Assembly (NCBI RefSeq): GCF_020360975.1
Contig: NW_025408670.1
Coordinates: forward strand, 5,766,001-5,830,000
Direction of reading: 5' to 3'
DNA: 64,000 nt
From: Hirsutella rhossiliensis
Taxonomy: Eukaryota; Ascomycota; Sordariomycetes; Hypocreales; Ophiocordycipitaceae
The stretch's first letter is position 1. Each line of letters begins with the position of its first letter. Below, piece after piece: positions 8,900 to 21,554 of the stretch. A program made the position numbers and the translations under genes. The notes below the pieces were generated by a model, which was not told the DNA's origin, made no database searches, and saw nothing but the letters and a program-made list of their open reading frames with translations.

Positions 8900-11800
8900 C
8901 TTTATACTTAGCCTAAGAAGTCCTTACCTTTATCTTTATAAGAACTATATAATAGATAAAGTAAGATGAAGGCTAAGTAGCAGCTAATATAGCGGTCTAT
9001 ATAGTTAGCTTAGCGGATATTAATAAGGCCCTTTAAATAAAAAAGCTAAAGTCGCCCTTTAAGCTATAGTAATAGATATTAAAGCGCTTTTATAACCTCT
9101 TACTACTATTTAAGTCTTAGGAAGCGGATAAGCTTAACCTATATAAGCTAAGGGTAAACTATAAGATTATACTTTATACTAATAAGAAGGGGCAAGAACT
9201 ATTTATACTATTTAGACCGCTATATAGTATATTATATATAGAGCTACTAGTACTATAAAAGACTCTAAGAGACCTTTTAAATAAGGGTTTTATTTAAGTA
9301 AGTAGCTTTAAAGTAAGAGCTATAGTCCTATTTATATATAAACTAAAAGGTAGGATATAGTTTTATTATAACTATAAGGCTTTAAATATAATTATAAGGC
9401 TAGACCGCTACCCTTTACCCTTAATCTTAGATATACTTTATAACCTCTTAAAGGTAAAGTAGTTTATAAAGCTAGATATAAAATAAGTATTTTATAAAGT
9501 ATAGATCTTAAAAGGTAATAAGTAAAAGATAGCGTTCTATATATACTATAGCTTATTTAAGTAGCTTATAACGCCTTTTAGCCTCTTAAAAGCGCCTACT
9601 ACCTTTTAATATTATATTAATAATATACTTTAAGACTTCCTTAATAAGTTCGCCTTTATATATATAAATAATATCCTTATTTATAGAAGTAGCTCTTATA
9701 AGGATTATATATAAAAAGTATAAAGGGTCTTAAAGCGCTTTTAACTTTATAAGCTCTACTTTAACTTAAATAAGTATAAGTTTAAGGTTAAAAGGGTTAA
9801 GTACCTAGGCTTTATTATCTATATAAGTATAGGTATATAAGCGGATCCTATAAAGATCTAAGTAATCTAAGACTAAGCGGCCCTAACTATATAAACGAGC
9901 GTATAAAGCTTTTTTAGGTTCGCGAACTATTATAGGATATTTATTAAGGGCTTCTCTTATATTATAATGCCTTTAAATAAGCTTACTAGGAAGTAAACCG
10001 CTTTTTATTAAGGGCCTATATAAGAAGGAGTATTTTATACGCTTAAGGACCTATTCTTATAAGCCCTAGTACTACTTTAGTAGGACTTCGACCGGTCTAT
10101 ATTAGTTAAAGTAAATTATAGTAGCTAATTACTTAAAAGAATACTCTCTTAAAAAGTAGATAAGTAAAAGTAACTAGTAGCGTTTTACTTTTATAAGCTA
10201 ACCTTAGTAAAATAAAACCACGCTATTTATAATAAAGAGATATTAGCGATTATTAGCTACCTTAAGTAGTAGTAAGTAGAGCTCTAAAACTATAAAGCTT
10301 TAAGGTTCTTATAAACTATAAAAACCTTAAGTACTTTATAACTTACTAATACCTCTTAGAGCGGTAAGCTTACTAGGTAAAGTATCTCTTATACTTTAAC
10401 TTCTTAATTAAGTACTATCTTAAGTAAGACTTTATAGTCTTAAACGCGCTTTCTTAAAGGGATTAAGACTAGCTAATAAGAGCGGATATTAAGGCCTAAG
10501 ATCTATAGCTTATCTTATAAGAAGCGCTATAAATTTATATAAGAGCTTCCTTAGTAAAGGAAGGCGCGGTACTAGTAAATAAGCTTTCCTTTATACTTTT
10601 ATTACTAAATAAGCTTCCCTTTATACCTTTACCTTAGTTTAGTAAAAAGGGATAGACCGGCCTAAGGGCGCGCGTAGTAAGAGTATTTTAAGATAAGGCC
10701 CTTTAATACTTATAGGATAAGATAGCGGCTTTAGACTATACCTATAAGGGTATACGCTATACTATAAAGTTTAGCGCTTAATACTAAGATCTAAAGCTAA
10801 AGCTAAAGGTATAGGTAGCTAACTACTATATTAACCTATAAGGGTATCTATGCTAGTAAGGGAGACTATAGGTACTAAGTATACTATATACTATAAAAGC
10901 TAAGGAGAAGGATAAACTTCTAGAGCTAAATAAATAAAATAAGCTTTAAAGGAGGCTAGTTTAGCTTATTTATAACTTTAGCGTTATAAGTTACTTAAGT
11001 TAGTAAGGTATAATAGTAAGCCTTATAAGGGACTTTTACTAGCCCTTTTTATAGTATTATATTCGTTATATACTTTATAACTATAATATCTATAGCTATA
11101 TAAAGATTTAAAAGGTATAGTTTAAGAGGCTACTTAAATAGCTTTAAGTACTAAACTAGTTCTATATATATATATATAAATAGACTTTATAATAGACCTC
11201 TTACTTATAAGGGGCGGTAACTATTATATATAAGTAATTAAAGACCGACTTAGTAAATTAATAATACTAAAGCTAATACTATCTATAAATATAAAAGCTT
11301 ATATAGAGCGCTTCCTTTAGTACTAAGCTTACTTATATAGCTAGCTAGCCTTTATTATAAGCGATAAAGGGTCGAACTAAACTAGTTACTTTTAATAGTA
11401 CTTATATTAACTACTTTAGATTATATAGCTACTTAGTATAGCTTATTACCTATAGATTAATAAGGGACTTAAGAGGGTTAACTAAGAAGTATAGGTATAC
11501 TTATAAGTAATTATAGCTTATAACTAAGTAAACTAAGACTACTAGCTCCTTATTACCTAGCTTATACTAAATAGTAGACTATAAACTTTTATTAAAATAG
11601 CTCCCTTTTTCGTAATATATAGCTTTAAGCCGCTCTCTTTAATCCTATTTACTACTAATATAGTAATAAAGTAATATAGTAGTATATTACTAAAGAGCTA
11701 TACTTTTATATTTATATAAAAGCTATAAGAAATAATAGAATACTATTAATCTATAATAGCTACTATAATATAAGATTAAGAGTAATATATTAATAAGACT

Positions 11801-12275
11801 AAGGCGCTAGTAGATAGGTTTATAATAAGAGATAAGGTATAGCCCGACCTTTATAATTATAAGTTAGCGCGATTAAAGGAAAAGCTAAACTAGCTATATA
11901 TAAAGTTTATAATATAAAGGGTTCTTAGCTTATAAATAGTTAAGCTTAATAGTCTCTTAATATAGGTTTATAATAAGATTAATATTAACCTTTTTTACTA
12001 AGTATTTTCTAACCTACTACTTAGATAAGAAATAATAGACGCTTAACGGCTTATAATTAAAGTAGAGGGAGATAATAAATTTAAGGTTAAAGAAATATAA
12101 GCTATATATTAATAAAAGGTAGGCTAAGGGAAACGCTAAGAGGTTCTTATTAAGTAGTATAGGTACCTCGACCTTATATAAGAACTTATATATAAGTTTA
12201 TAAGAGCTATAGCTTTTAATAAGTTTAAGGCCCTATATAGGCTAATAAATAAAAATAATAAACTAATAAATAACT
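8900..12275 (+). pseudogene. Gypsy A pol relic: RT, RNase H, integrase, chromodomain
   Basis: Reverse transcriptase is clear: FIKLDIK near 9460-9485, TPFSLLKAPTTF near 9570, and the catalytic YINNILIY (from YIDDILIY) at about 9658-9685. RNase H with an NKEILAII block lies at about 10220-10330. The integrase zinc-binding segment is near 10965-11120, and the core holds the second catalytic Asp in SDKGSN near 11360. A chromodomain, recognisable by FKVKEI and a following YRYLDL, lies at about 12075-12230; such domains steer chromovirus integration to heterochromatin. The frame ends near 12275. RIP has converted Gln/Trp codons to stops throughout. Confidence 0.85.
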
Positions 12276-12452
12276 AGTAGTAGCTTAAGCTTAGACTATA
12301 TAGTAAGTAAAGTAATATAAGTAATTATAGTAATATAAGTATAATAATATAAGTATTAAAGGCTAGCGTATACTTAGTATAGTAGTATAAGGCCGAATAA
12401 TTATTTATTTAAAGCTAAGGAGAAAGGAGGAAAACTATATCCTAGTCGCGAC

Positions 12453-14495
12453 CTAACCCTAAACCTAAACTAAAGCTAGCCTAGACGGCTAGCTTATAAG
12501 ATAGAGTAACGACCGGGGTCTATACTAAGGTAGGACCTATACTAGCGGCGGTATAAAGGCGTTTGCTATAGCTTATACTATAACCCTAGATCTAATCGAG
12601 GTTAAGACTAACGATAATCTTAGCTAGGACCGAACTACGACGGCTATAAAGACGCTATTAAAGGAAGTTAGGAGCGCTAGTAAGATTAGTAAGCAACGTA
12701 AGACGGGGACGCTTTAGGGCGGGCTTAGCGCTAAGAGAACTACCGGGCTATAGCTCGGCGTCGGAACCGATAGAGGGAGACGCGGTAGGCTCCTAAGCTA
12801 GCTTTACGACGACCGCGGGTATAATAACGATAACGGACTCCTTAGCCTTAGCCTTAAATAGGGCCTTAGACGCGGCTACTACCTTACCCTTACCTTTACC
12901 TTTCCCCTTATTAAAAGGGACTAGGGCTAGACTAAGCTTAGTAAGATTAAAACCGCTATCCTTACTATTAAGGCTATTATTAGTAATAAGATAGAAATAG
13001 TTAGCGAGATTATTAACCGCTATAAGAGTCTTTTAGGTAACTAAGAGCAACTTAGGCCTAACCTAGGCTAAGGTCTTAATAGTATTACTAAACTTACCTA
13101 GGTACTTTTCTAAGGACTTATATATATAGCGGGTATTATCTATAAAATAGGTAAAAGCTAACGTAAGCGTCTTAATATTCTTAGCGACTATAGCTAGACT
13201 AAGGGCGGACTTACTTAACGTGCCCTTACCCTTAGCGGTAGGGGCCTTCCGACTAACGTAAATATAAGTTTCTAGAATAGCGCGATAAAAGCGCTCTTAT
13301 ACCGAACCTTTAATAAGGGAGGGGCTATTAACCTTAGACTATACCTAGTAAAAGATATAAGCGGCCTCCTTACCCTTAAAAGTAATCTAGAATATAAATT
13401 AGTACTAAACTTAGATAGTACTATAGTAGGAAGGGGTTACTTACTTAGTAATAAGACTAGTTAATATTAGCGTAAGTAATATACGCTTTAGCCTTTATAG
13501 CTATTAAAGTTAGCTAAAAATACTAAAGGTAAGACCGACCTAAGATAAAACTAAGATTAATACTTATAAAACTAGTTTTAATAGCTAGTAAAGGACTTAT
13601 AGGTAAGCTTACTAGTAAGAAGCCCGATATATATAAAATATAAAATAAAGCGCTCCGATCCCGCTATAGTAGCGACTTTCTTATAAGGAGGGGGTTTTAA
13701 AGGAGGTAAGCTACTACTACCTAAGTCGGCTTCTTAATTAGATATTATAACGTAGTAACGAGCGAACTAGATATAGTACTAATAAGACCTAGAGTTATAG
13801 AAATAAAGCGGGCGAGGTAGTAGTTAAGCCTATAAAAGAAATAAATAATAAAAAGATAAAAGGAGGTATAAATAAAACTAAGGGGGGAGGGCAGGTATAT
13901 ATATACGCGAGCTAGGCGCGCGTAATTAATAACTATAAGATAGAAGGTAAATATAGGCCGCCGCGCCCTCGATTAAGAAGTCGTATAGCTAGATAGGAAC
14001 CGATTTATAATTAATAGAGCTAGCTAACTAAATTTTAATTAGCCGGCCCTACCTAGGAGCGACCTATACTAGCGCCTAGCCTAATAACTAGATATTACCT
14101 GCCCTACTAACTAATAGACCGATAAGCTAACGCGACCGCGGCTATACGGCTACGATATAGGAGCTATAGTAAATAGAGGCGCCCGCGAGTTAGGCCCTTA
14201 AAGAGAGACTACTACCTATAACCCTAGGCCTAGGCTAGCGAGCCTAGGCCGCGGCCGCTTAGGATAGTAGCGGCTATAGCCTAAGAGGGCCTATACTAAG
14301 ATATAATAGCGTAAGAGGAGCCCGCGGTAGCTAGCGTAAATTTCCTATATACTACTACTATAACCTTATTTAAGGCGGACCTATACTAAATAAGGGGAGG
14401 GTTTTCCCTTAAGTACTTTAGTTTTTCCCTCTTATTTAATATTAAAGTTTTAGATACCTTTAGCTAGGTCCCTAGTATAATCTTAATAATAATAA
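12453..14495 (+). mobile_element. R1: non-LTR retroelement inserted in Gypsy A
   Basis: The flanks TATATCCTAGTCGCGAC (12436-12452) and TATATCTTAGTCGCGAT (14496-14512) are a 17-bp direct repeat with two transitions, the long variable target duplication typical of target-primed LINE/SINE insertion. The right end is a simple tail, TCTTAATAATAATAA, the expected 3' end. The same 3' sequence recurs at 52387-52516 plus 60395-60895 (inverted, 5'-truncated) and in the SINE at 29875-30630. The left end begins CTAACCCTAAACCTAAAC, resembling degenerate telomere repeats. No reverse transcriptase is recognisable, so this 2,043-bp copy is non-autonomous or truncated. Confidence 0.7.
12540..13860 (-). pseudogene. 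Unrecognised antisense reading frame relic within R1
   Basis: On the minus strand, long frames run with only RIP-type stops, including a lysine/glycine repeat (GKGKGKGK) near 12880-12905 and segments such as YKSLEKYLGKF (about 13090-13120). The plus strand is far more broken, so this looks like former coding sequence opposite in direction to the presumed 3' tail. No domain is recognised. It could be a captured host gene or an extra frame of the element. Confidence 0.35.
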
Positions 14496-14679
14496 TATAT
14501 CTTAGTCGCGATAGTTATTTATCTTCCTTAGTCCTTAGCTCGACCTATATTTAAGTACTATTTAGCCTAAGTTTAGGTCGAGCTCTACCTATATATAGGT
14601 TTACTTTAGCCCGACTTTAGTACGGTCGCTATAGTATAACCTTAGCCTTTTATAGGCGTAGCCTATAATAATAAGTAAA

Positions 14680-16450
14680 AATAAAAATAGCGTTTATTTT
14701 AAAGTAAAGCCCTTAGACTTCCTAAGCTTATTTTTTATTATTACTCTTACCCTTACTATTATTATTAATATTATCTTTATTAGCTTCCTCCTCTTCTTTA
14801 ATAGTAATAGTAACGCTCTTTAGTATACTAAGTTAGCCTTTTAAGCTTATAAGCTAGTTAGTAGTAGTAGCGGCTTTAAGGGTAAAGGGGTAGCGGCTAG
14901 CTCCGGCGGTAGTAGTAAGGGTAGTAGTAGTAGTAGCGGCGGGCATAGCTAAGGGGACCGCTAATAAGGTAATAAAGGCAGTATCCTTAGTACTAAGAGA
15001 GTTAGTAGTAAAGGTAAGAGAGTAAAAGGGGAAGAACTTACTTAAGGATAAGCCCTTAGCGCTCTAAGGTATAAAGGTTATAGTAAGCGGCTATAGCGGC
15101 GGTAAGGCGCTTCTTAGTAGCCCCTTATACTTACTTATACGCGCTAGCCTTTTATAGAAAGGTATAAGTAATAAGTATAAGATCGGGTAATTAATAACGT
15201 AAGTAAAAGGATTAGTTAAAGGAGTATAAGGTAGGATTTCGTTTAGAATTTATAATTAGTATATAAGGGGCTAAATAATATATTAAAAGAATAGCGTTAT
15301 AAAAGATACTTATAAACTTACTTATTCTATCTACTACTCTTAGGGAATCCTTTATCTTTTATAGACTATTGCTCGCCTACTAGTAAACTAATTAGTTAGC
15401 TTTCTAGTATATTCTATAGTATTTAAAAAGCTCTATTTATAGTATATCCTCCTAACTTAGTAGGTAGTCTAACTATAATATAATAGTTAACGTAAGACTA
15501 TAGGTTCTAGTATAAGTAGTAGATATAACTAGAATATTCTATGCCCTACCTATTTTTATATCGCGGATATCTTTAGAACCGCTAAGGTAAAATAAGTAAT
15601 AAAGTATCTATTCTAGTTATAATTAACTTATGCATTTTATATATATTTTTATTTATTAAGATAAGCTTATCTTAACCTACCTTTTATAAAGAAAGGTATA
15701 GATATTTAATAGAGGTTATTTATCTTTAAGAGTTATTCCTTTAAACTATATTATAGAGCCTCTTTTTACTAGCTTATTCTATAAAGCCTCTTTATACCTA
15801 TTATTTCTTTATAATAGTAAAATAGGAATATAAGGGTATATTCTTATACCTTTTAAGCTAACGCTATAATAAGTAAGATAGGAGGCGTCGCCTTATAAGC
15901 GCGGCTAGTATATATATACTAATAATAACTACTACCGTAGTAGCGCTTAACTTAGTAGGTATAAGGGAGCTCTTATAACGATTACTATATATAAGGGGCC
16001 GTGTATATAGCTCTAGCCTAGACCTAGCGCTTATACTTTAAGAGGTTAGTAAAAGATATTTATTACGCTTACTTAACTATAGACTTATAAGGGTAATAAA
16101 GATAGAGGCGGAGGCCGAGGGGCTAGGCGTTATAAGTAGTAGTAAGGATAGCGTTATTACCTTAAAAAGCGATATAAAGGTAGCTAGCATAGTAAAGGTA
16201 GTAGCGGCGGCGGTAAGCGCGGTAGTAAGGGCGCGGGTAAAAGTAGTAATAGTAGTAAAGCTATTATTAGCTATACTTAGTATAGCGTTAACGAACGACT
16301 TTATATACTCTAAGAAAGAAAAGGTAAGGGAAGGGGAGGTAGATATATCTATTATAAAAGTTAGTATAATAAATTATAGCCTCTTACTTTATAAGGTAAG
16401 GAACTTATTAATTAAAGTTATTATTATTATTAAGGTTATTATTATTATTA
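14680..16450 (-). pseudogene. Antisense reading-frame relic in the 3' region of Gypsy A
   Basis: Minus-strand translation of about 14680-15120 and 15860-16450 (interrupted by the solo LTR) gives low-complexity but open frames with only RIP-type stops, rich in Thr/Ala/Ser and with an acidic-then-Asn/Lys patch (KEEEEANKD). It lies between the chromodomain and the 3' LTR, opposite to pol. Gypsy E has an antisense frame in the same place. Function unknown. Confidence 0.35.
15153..15848 (+). mobile_element. Solo LTR, family LTR4, copy a (696 bp)
   Basis: Flanked by perfect CCTTT duplications (15148-15152 and 15849-15853). Ends read TATAGAAAGG and TATTCTTATA. A second copy lies inverted at 61776-62473. 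With no internal region or partner LTR nearby, this is a solo LTR left by recombination. Confidence 0.85.
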
Positions 16451-16911
16451 TAGCTATTATTATAAGTATATATTAATAAAGCGGCCTATATAGCTAAGAA
16501 TAAACTAATACTTTAAGTAAAGTAGAACTTACTTATTATTACTACTACTATAGTTAAAGAAAAGAAAAAAGGAAAGAAAGGAAAAAAAAGGGGATACTAC
16601 TTTATATACCCTTTAATTAAGGAAGCTACTTATAGTTAAAGGGATAGGTAACTTAAGGCTTATATAGGTCTAGGCCGGCCGCTAGCTACCTAGGGGTATA
16701 TATAATAAGTTATACTCTTATTTAAATAGCTAGCTAGCTAATACGTATAAAGCTTAGTTCTAGCTACCTAGGCTAATAAGTATAGGGATAATAGGGCTAG
16801 TAAGGCTAGTATAATTAATAAGAAAGGGTAGGGTAAAGTTAGTAGTATAGGGCTAATTATATAAAAGCTATTAATAAGGTAGCGCCGCGCTATACTTAAG
16901 GAAGGGTATTA

Positions 16912-17097
16912 TATAAGAGTCTTTAACTATTATAAGTTATAAGCTTAGGCTATAGCTTATACTATATAGTTATATATAAAGGGCTAGATCCTATATATAT
17001 ATATATAGGCTAGCTATATATAAAAGAGCTTTATATAGCTTATTAATATTATTCTATAAATAGTACTTATATATATACCTTTACTTACTTTATAATA
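16912..17097 (+). repeat. Gypsy A 3' LTR (186 bp)
   Basis: Same length as the 5' LTR, differing by transitions. A purine-rich AAGGAAGGG precedes it and AGTAG follows. Confidence 0.88.
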
Positions 17098-17102
17098 AGT
17101 AG

Positions 17103-18660
17103 TAGCTTAAGGGCTTTACTAGCTTCTTTATTTATAGGTTTATTCGAATTATACTATACTACTTAACTATAAGCTTAAGGGCCCTTAAAAAGACCTTTTT
17201 ATAAATAAGGAGGTAAAAGCTTTTAAGGGTAAAAGAAGATATCTTATATATATTATAATAATAAATAGCTTTAATTTTAAAGGTTTAATAAGCTTAAAAG
17301 GTATTAAACTTTTAAAAGATATATAAGAGGTTACTAGTTAAGGACTAAAGGAACCTCTTTATTAAGGAATATAGTCCCTTAATAGTAAAGGTTATTATAT
17401 ACCTAAAGTAATAATATTAATTAATAAAGTAAGTAATAAGCTATTCCTTTTAAGGGTTAAGCTATATTTAAAGCTTATAGTATAAAGCTATTAGCGGGTG
17501 CCGCTTAAGCTACTTAAAGAAATAAAAACGTTATTTAAAGCTATTTATATCCTTTAAGCTAATAAGGGTACCTTACTCTTAAAGGAAAAGCTTAAAGCTT
17601 AGTACTTATTAAGTCTAGCCTTAAGCGTCCCTTATAGTATTAAGGAAGTATACTTTTATCTTAGTAAGTATATTCTTATTTATATATTAGCGTTAGAGTA
17701 ATAAGACTTTATTCTCTAGCTCTTTAAAGCTTATAAGTATATTAATAAGAGCTAATTCGCGGTCTATAATAATAACCTATAAAGGTAGAATTCCTATTAA
17801 TATAGCTACTATAAGTAGGGCTAAGATCGCTTAATAGTATTAAGCTTTACCCTTATTAAAGAGAAAGACTAAGGCTATTAAAAAGGTCTTCTTTATATAT
17901 ATAATACTATATATATTTAAAAGGGGTATATTAAATTAGTTAGTTTTATATATATAGTTTAGTTACTAAATAGCTAGGAACTAATAAAGTAGCTTAAGGC
18001 TACTTTTTATAGCTATAAAGAGTATAACGAGTTAGCTAGCTAGATCGCGTACGTTATATATAAAAAAGTTAGATTTATTTAGCTTATCGTAAAGAAATTA
18101 AAGTAGTATATACCTAGTAAGCTTATATTAATAATATTAAGTAAGGGCGTTATATATCTACTTAGTACTAATACCTATAAGGTTAAGGTCTTTATTAAAG
18201 TATAATTAAAGTTATACTATAATATAAATAGGCTATAAGCTTTTATTATATAGCTAAATAATCTTAAAGGCGTATTTCGATATAACCTTTCTTTAATACT
18301 TAGCTTATACTATTAGCTTAATAAAGGGGTAATTATAAGCGCTAGTAATATATTATATAACCGACTAAGTACCTTAGAGTTAGTTTAACTTAATAATTAA
18401 ATAAAAGGGATATTAAGTTATTTATATACTTATTTAGCAGCGTTTAGTAATAGCCTTATTATAATAGTCTATATATTTCTAGCCCTTTAAGTAGCGAGTA
18501 TTAATATAAGTAAGCGTAGTTATATTAAGCTTCTTTATAGCTATAGTAAAGGTAAAGCTATATACTTATACTATTATATTATAAGCGGCTTAAGCTTCTT
18601 AAAAGAAAGGAATAGTTTATCTTAAAAAAGACTTTATTATAATAGTAGCTTATTATAGAA
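17103..18660 (+). pseudogene. RIP-degraded coding relic inside unit D, right part
   Basis: The plus strand carries long frames broken almost only by TAA/TAG. Readable patches include YKEYNEL (about 18020) and SGLSFLKEKE (about 18590-18620). It probably continues the frame broken at 7062 and may be the transposase of unit D. No catalytic motif can be named with confidence. Confidence 0.4.
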
Positions 18661-18725
18661 AGGGCAATATAAATAGCTTTAATTTAATATTATTAGTAAT
18701 ATATAAATTCTATCTAAGTAATATA

Positions 18726-18850
18726 AAAGGTAGGCGCGGGGAATATATATACTTAAATTTATAGTATTAGCGCTATACCTTAACTAGCTATACTACCTAC
18801 TTTTTCTATATACTAAATAGCTAGAGCTATATACTAGTTAGTTAGGGCCT
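18726..18850 (-). repeat. Right terminal inverted repeat of unit D
   Basis: Reverse complement of 6110-6234 with scattered transitions. The outer edge is GTTAGGGCCT. Confidence 0.75.
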
Positions 18851-21347
18851 AGATAGATAGTTTAGTCTCTTAAGGTCCCTAAGCTAGTAATAGTTTTACT
18901 AGACTCCTTAAAAGGTCCTTATTTAAATAAGAGATCCTTTAAACCCCTTAGTAGTTTAAAAAGAAGAAAGAGTAGTTTATAGACTTCCCTTCTTACTTAG
19001 TTTTAAGCTATATTACCTAGAGAGACCTAGAGACCGTAAATTATTTAAACTAGACTTTAAAAGTAAGCGCCTATAGCTACTTATAAGCCGCTTAATTTAT
19101 TTTAGTTTAGTCTATAAGTAGAAATAAGTTTTAAGATAAAAGACTATATTTACTTATAAGTTATTAATATATACTTTAGGTAAAGCTAGGTACTTAGACT
19201 AGCCTAAAATAACTTAGTAGATTTCTATTTAAAGTTACTTTTACTTAAGCGAATTTATAGAGATTAAAGGACTAAAAGTCTAGTACTAATTAATTATACT
19301 AATTATCTCCTTATCTTTAACTTAGAGCTAGGATATTTTTAGCCTTTTTTACTCTTAACCTTCTACCCTTATACTTCCCGCTAGCTAAGATAAGCTTAAG
19401 CCTATCTATAGTTATTATAAGCTCTTTTATACCTAATAATTATAGTTAGTCTTTAAATATTTTATCCTTAAAAGCCTTATTATTTAAGGGGACTTTATAA
19501 GTCTTTTTAATCGTTTAGGGCTATTTATAGTTAGAATTATCTTTATTTTCGCTCCCCTTACTATTAATCTTTATAGTAGTAGTTTTTTTCTTTTACTATA
19601 CTTTTAATTATCGTTACTCCTTTAACTACTTTTACTTCTTATTAAAATTATCTTTTTAGGCCTAAACTTTATAAGCATGCGCTTCTTTAATCTTTATTAA
19701 TCGTATACTTTATAAAAGCTTTTATTTTTTAACTCTTAATAAATTAAAAAAGTTATACTAAGAAGTAGAACTATATATTAAAGGAAAGAGGTTAATATAA
19801 ACAATTAATATAATAACCTTTAATAAGGTATATATACTATCTTTATTTTAGACTAAGAAAGACTAGTTTTATTTTCTAATAATATTAATAATATCCTTAA
19901 AAGTAGTAATATCTTTCTATTAAATTATAACTTTTTTAGCTATAATAGCTAGCTATCTTAATTACTATTTATAGTTAGTAGTTAATATAATAACTAGTAT
20001 AATAATTATATTAACTTACCTTAAAATATAGTAGCTAGTATACTCTTTATTAACTCTTAGATAGCTATTAATACTACCTTTTAAATATAAAGGCTAGGAG
20101 TAATATCTTATATAACCTTATAAATAAAGCGGGCGAATAAGGCGCGAGGGATAAGTAAATCGGGAGTTTACTAGAGTTTTCGAATTTTATATAAAGTAAT
20201 AGCTAATATTAAAATTAGTAGATAATCTAAGAAAGAAATATACTTAAGTCTTATTACGTTTAAGTAAGAAAAGATAAATAAAGACTTACTACTTAGCTTA
20301 AATCTTTATTTACGCTTAATAATACTTACTAGCTTAATTAATTTCCTCTTACTTTTACTATTAGTTTTCCTATTAGTATTTACTTTCTAGCTAAAGAGAG
20401 TTTTTCTACTAGTTAGCTAGCTAAAAAACCGGCCGCGTACTATAAGACTAAAAGTAAAATTACTATAAATAATTAGTATATTAATATAAAGCTATTTATA
20501 TATAAATAGTATATTAACCTTAAAGGCTTAGCGGTTATAGGCGAGTATATATTTTTTAAGGAGGGAGAAAAAAAAGAAAAGTTAAGATAATATAAGCTAG
20601 TAATAATAAGCTTCTTAGCTAATTAAAATAAAGTTATTTAGTTATAAATATCTACTAACTTAATTAATTTTTAGTAAAAAGTAAGTTAGTATAAAGTAAA
20701 GATTTAGTCTTTATTTAGCGTTAGGAATTTTTATTTTACTTTTAATACTTATATTAATACTATATATTAAACGGTAAGTAATATCTCTTTTTATTTTATA
20801 TAATATTCTAGCTAATAATTTTAGATATTTTTATATTTCTTAGCTTTCCTTTTTATAAATAATTAAGAGCGACGGCGATATAGTAAGAGTTCTTAAATAC
20901 TCCTATTTACTTTATACTAATCTTTATATTAATCTATAATAAGCGGTCCGCTTAATATACCTTTAAAAAAATAAAAGGTAAAAGATACTTTATTAATAAA
21001 TACGAATATAAAGAAAGCACGTAATTATATTACTAAGATAACTAATAATAAGAAAGTCTTTAAAAAGGCTAAGAATATAATACGTTAGGCTATTATACGA
21101 TTAAGAAAGAAAGTCTAGTCCTTTATAACTTAGATAAATATAAGTAAAAAAGAAAAAGCTACTTTAATTACTAAAGACTCTTATAAAATTAAAAGTAAGT
21201 AGTAAGTACTAAGTAGTAACTATAGGAAATAAATTAATCTTTATACTAATTAAAAATAATTTAGTTTTCTACGTAGTTAATATCTAAACTAAGTTAAAGA
21301 AATACTTTACCTATTAGTATTATAGGGCGATATAATCCTTAATAAGG
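18851..21347. other. RIP-degraded sequence, no identifiable element
   Basis: Saturated AT-rich sequence. I found no paired repeats, protein motifs or RNA genes. It ends at the target site of Copia-1. Confidence 0.5.
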
Positions 21348-21352
21348 ACGCT

Positions 21353-21554
21353 TGTGGGTAGGCACCTGCGGCAGCTGCTGCAATGAGACGGTACTAGGGT
21401 TAACCTGTGATGTTGTATTCGTCTTGATTCTCTATCTAAGGAGGCAGAGGCCAGCGTGGAGAAAGGGGGCACGCTGCCCTCAGCCGCACACGTGACCGTA
21501 CGGGTCACGTGCCAACCATGGTTGGTCACACCACTAGATAGATACATTCCTACA
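21353..21554 (-). repeat. Copia-1 3' LTR (202 bp)
   Basis: Reads as identical to 27331-27532. It contains a CACGTGACC/GGTCACGTG inverted pair and the palindrome CCAACCATGGTTGG. Confidence 0.95.

Larger units (their letters stand above)
7063..17097 (+). mobile_element. Gypsy A: chromodomain LTR retrotransposon, RIP-degraded
   Basis: Two 186-bp LTRs (7063-7248 and 16912-17097) bound a 10,035-bp element. Flanking GGTAG (7058-7062) and AGTAG (17098-17102) are a 5-bp target duplication with one transition. LTR ends read TA...TA, from TG...CA. The internal order zinc knuckle, protease, reverse transcriptase, RNase H, integrase, chromodomain defines a Gypsy chromovirus. Two later insertions lie inside it: R1 (12453-14495) and a solo LTR (15153-15848). 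Without them the element is about 7.3 kb. Catalytic Asp codons are turned to Asn and Gln/Trp codons to stops, so it cannot be active. Confidence 0.88.
6110..18850 (+). mobile_element. DNA-transposon-like unit D with 125-bp inverted ends, split by Gypsy A
   Basis: 6110-6234 and 18726-18850 are inverted copies over about 125 bp, both starting AGGCCCTAAC at the outer edge, with almost only C/T and G/A differences. Removing Gypsy A (7063-17097) and one target duplication leaves about 2.7 kb between these ends, a normal size for a DNA transposon. Both inner flanks carry plus-strand reading-frame relics. The superfamily is not recognised. A target duplication is not certain (AAATAG on the left against AGATAG on the right is possible). 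Confidence 0.6.

Noticed and set aside
21320..21547. 75-aa minus-strand frame, and its near twin at 27292-27525
   Set aside because: Both lie in the two identical Copia-1 LTRs; the shared translation is a by-product of the LTR sequence.
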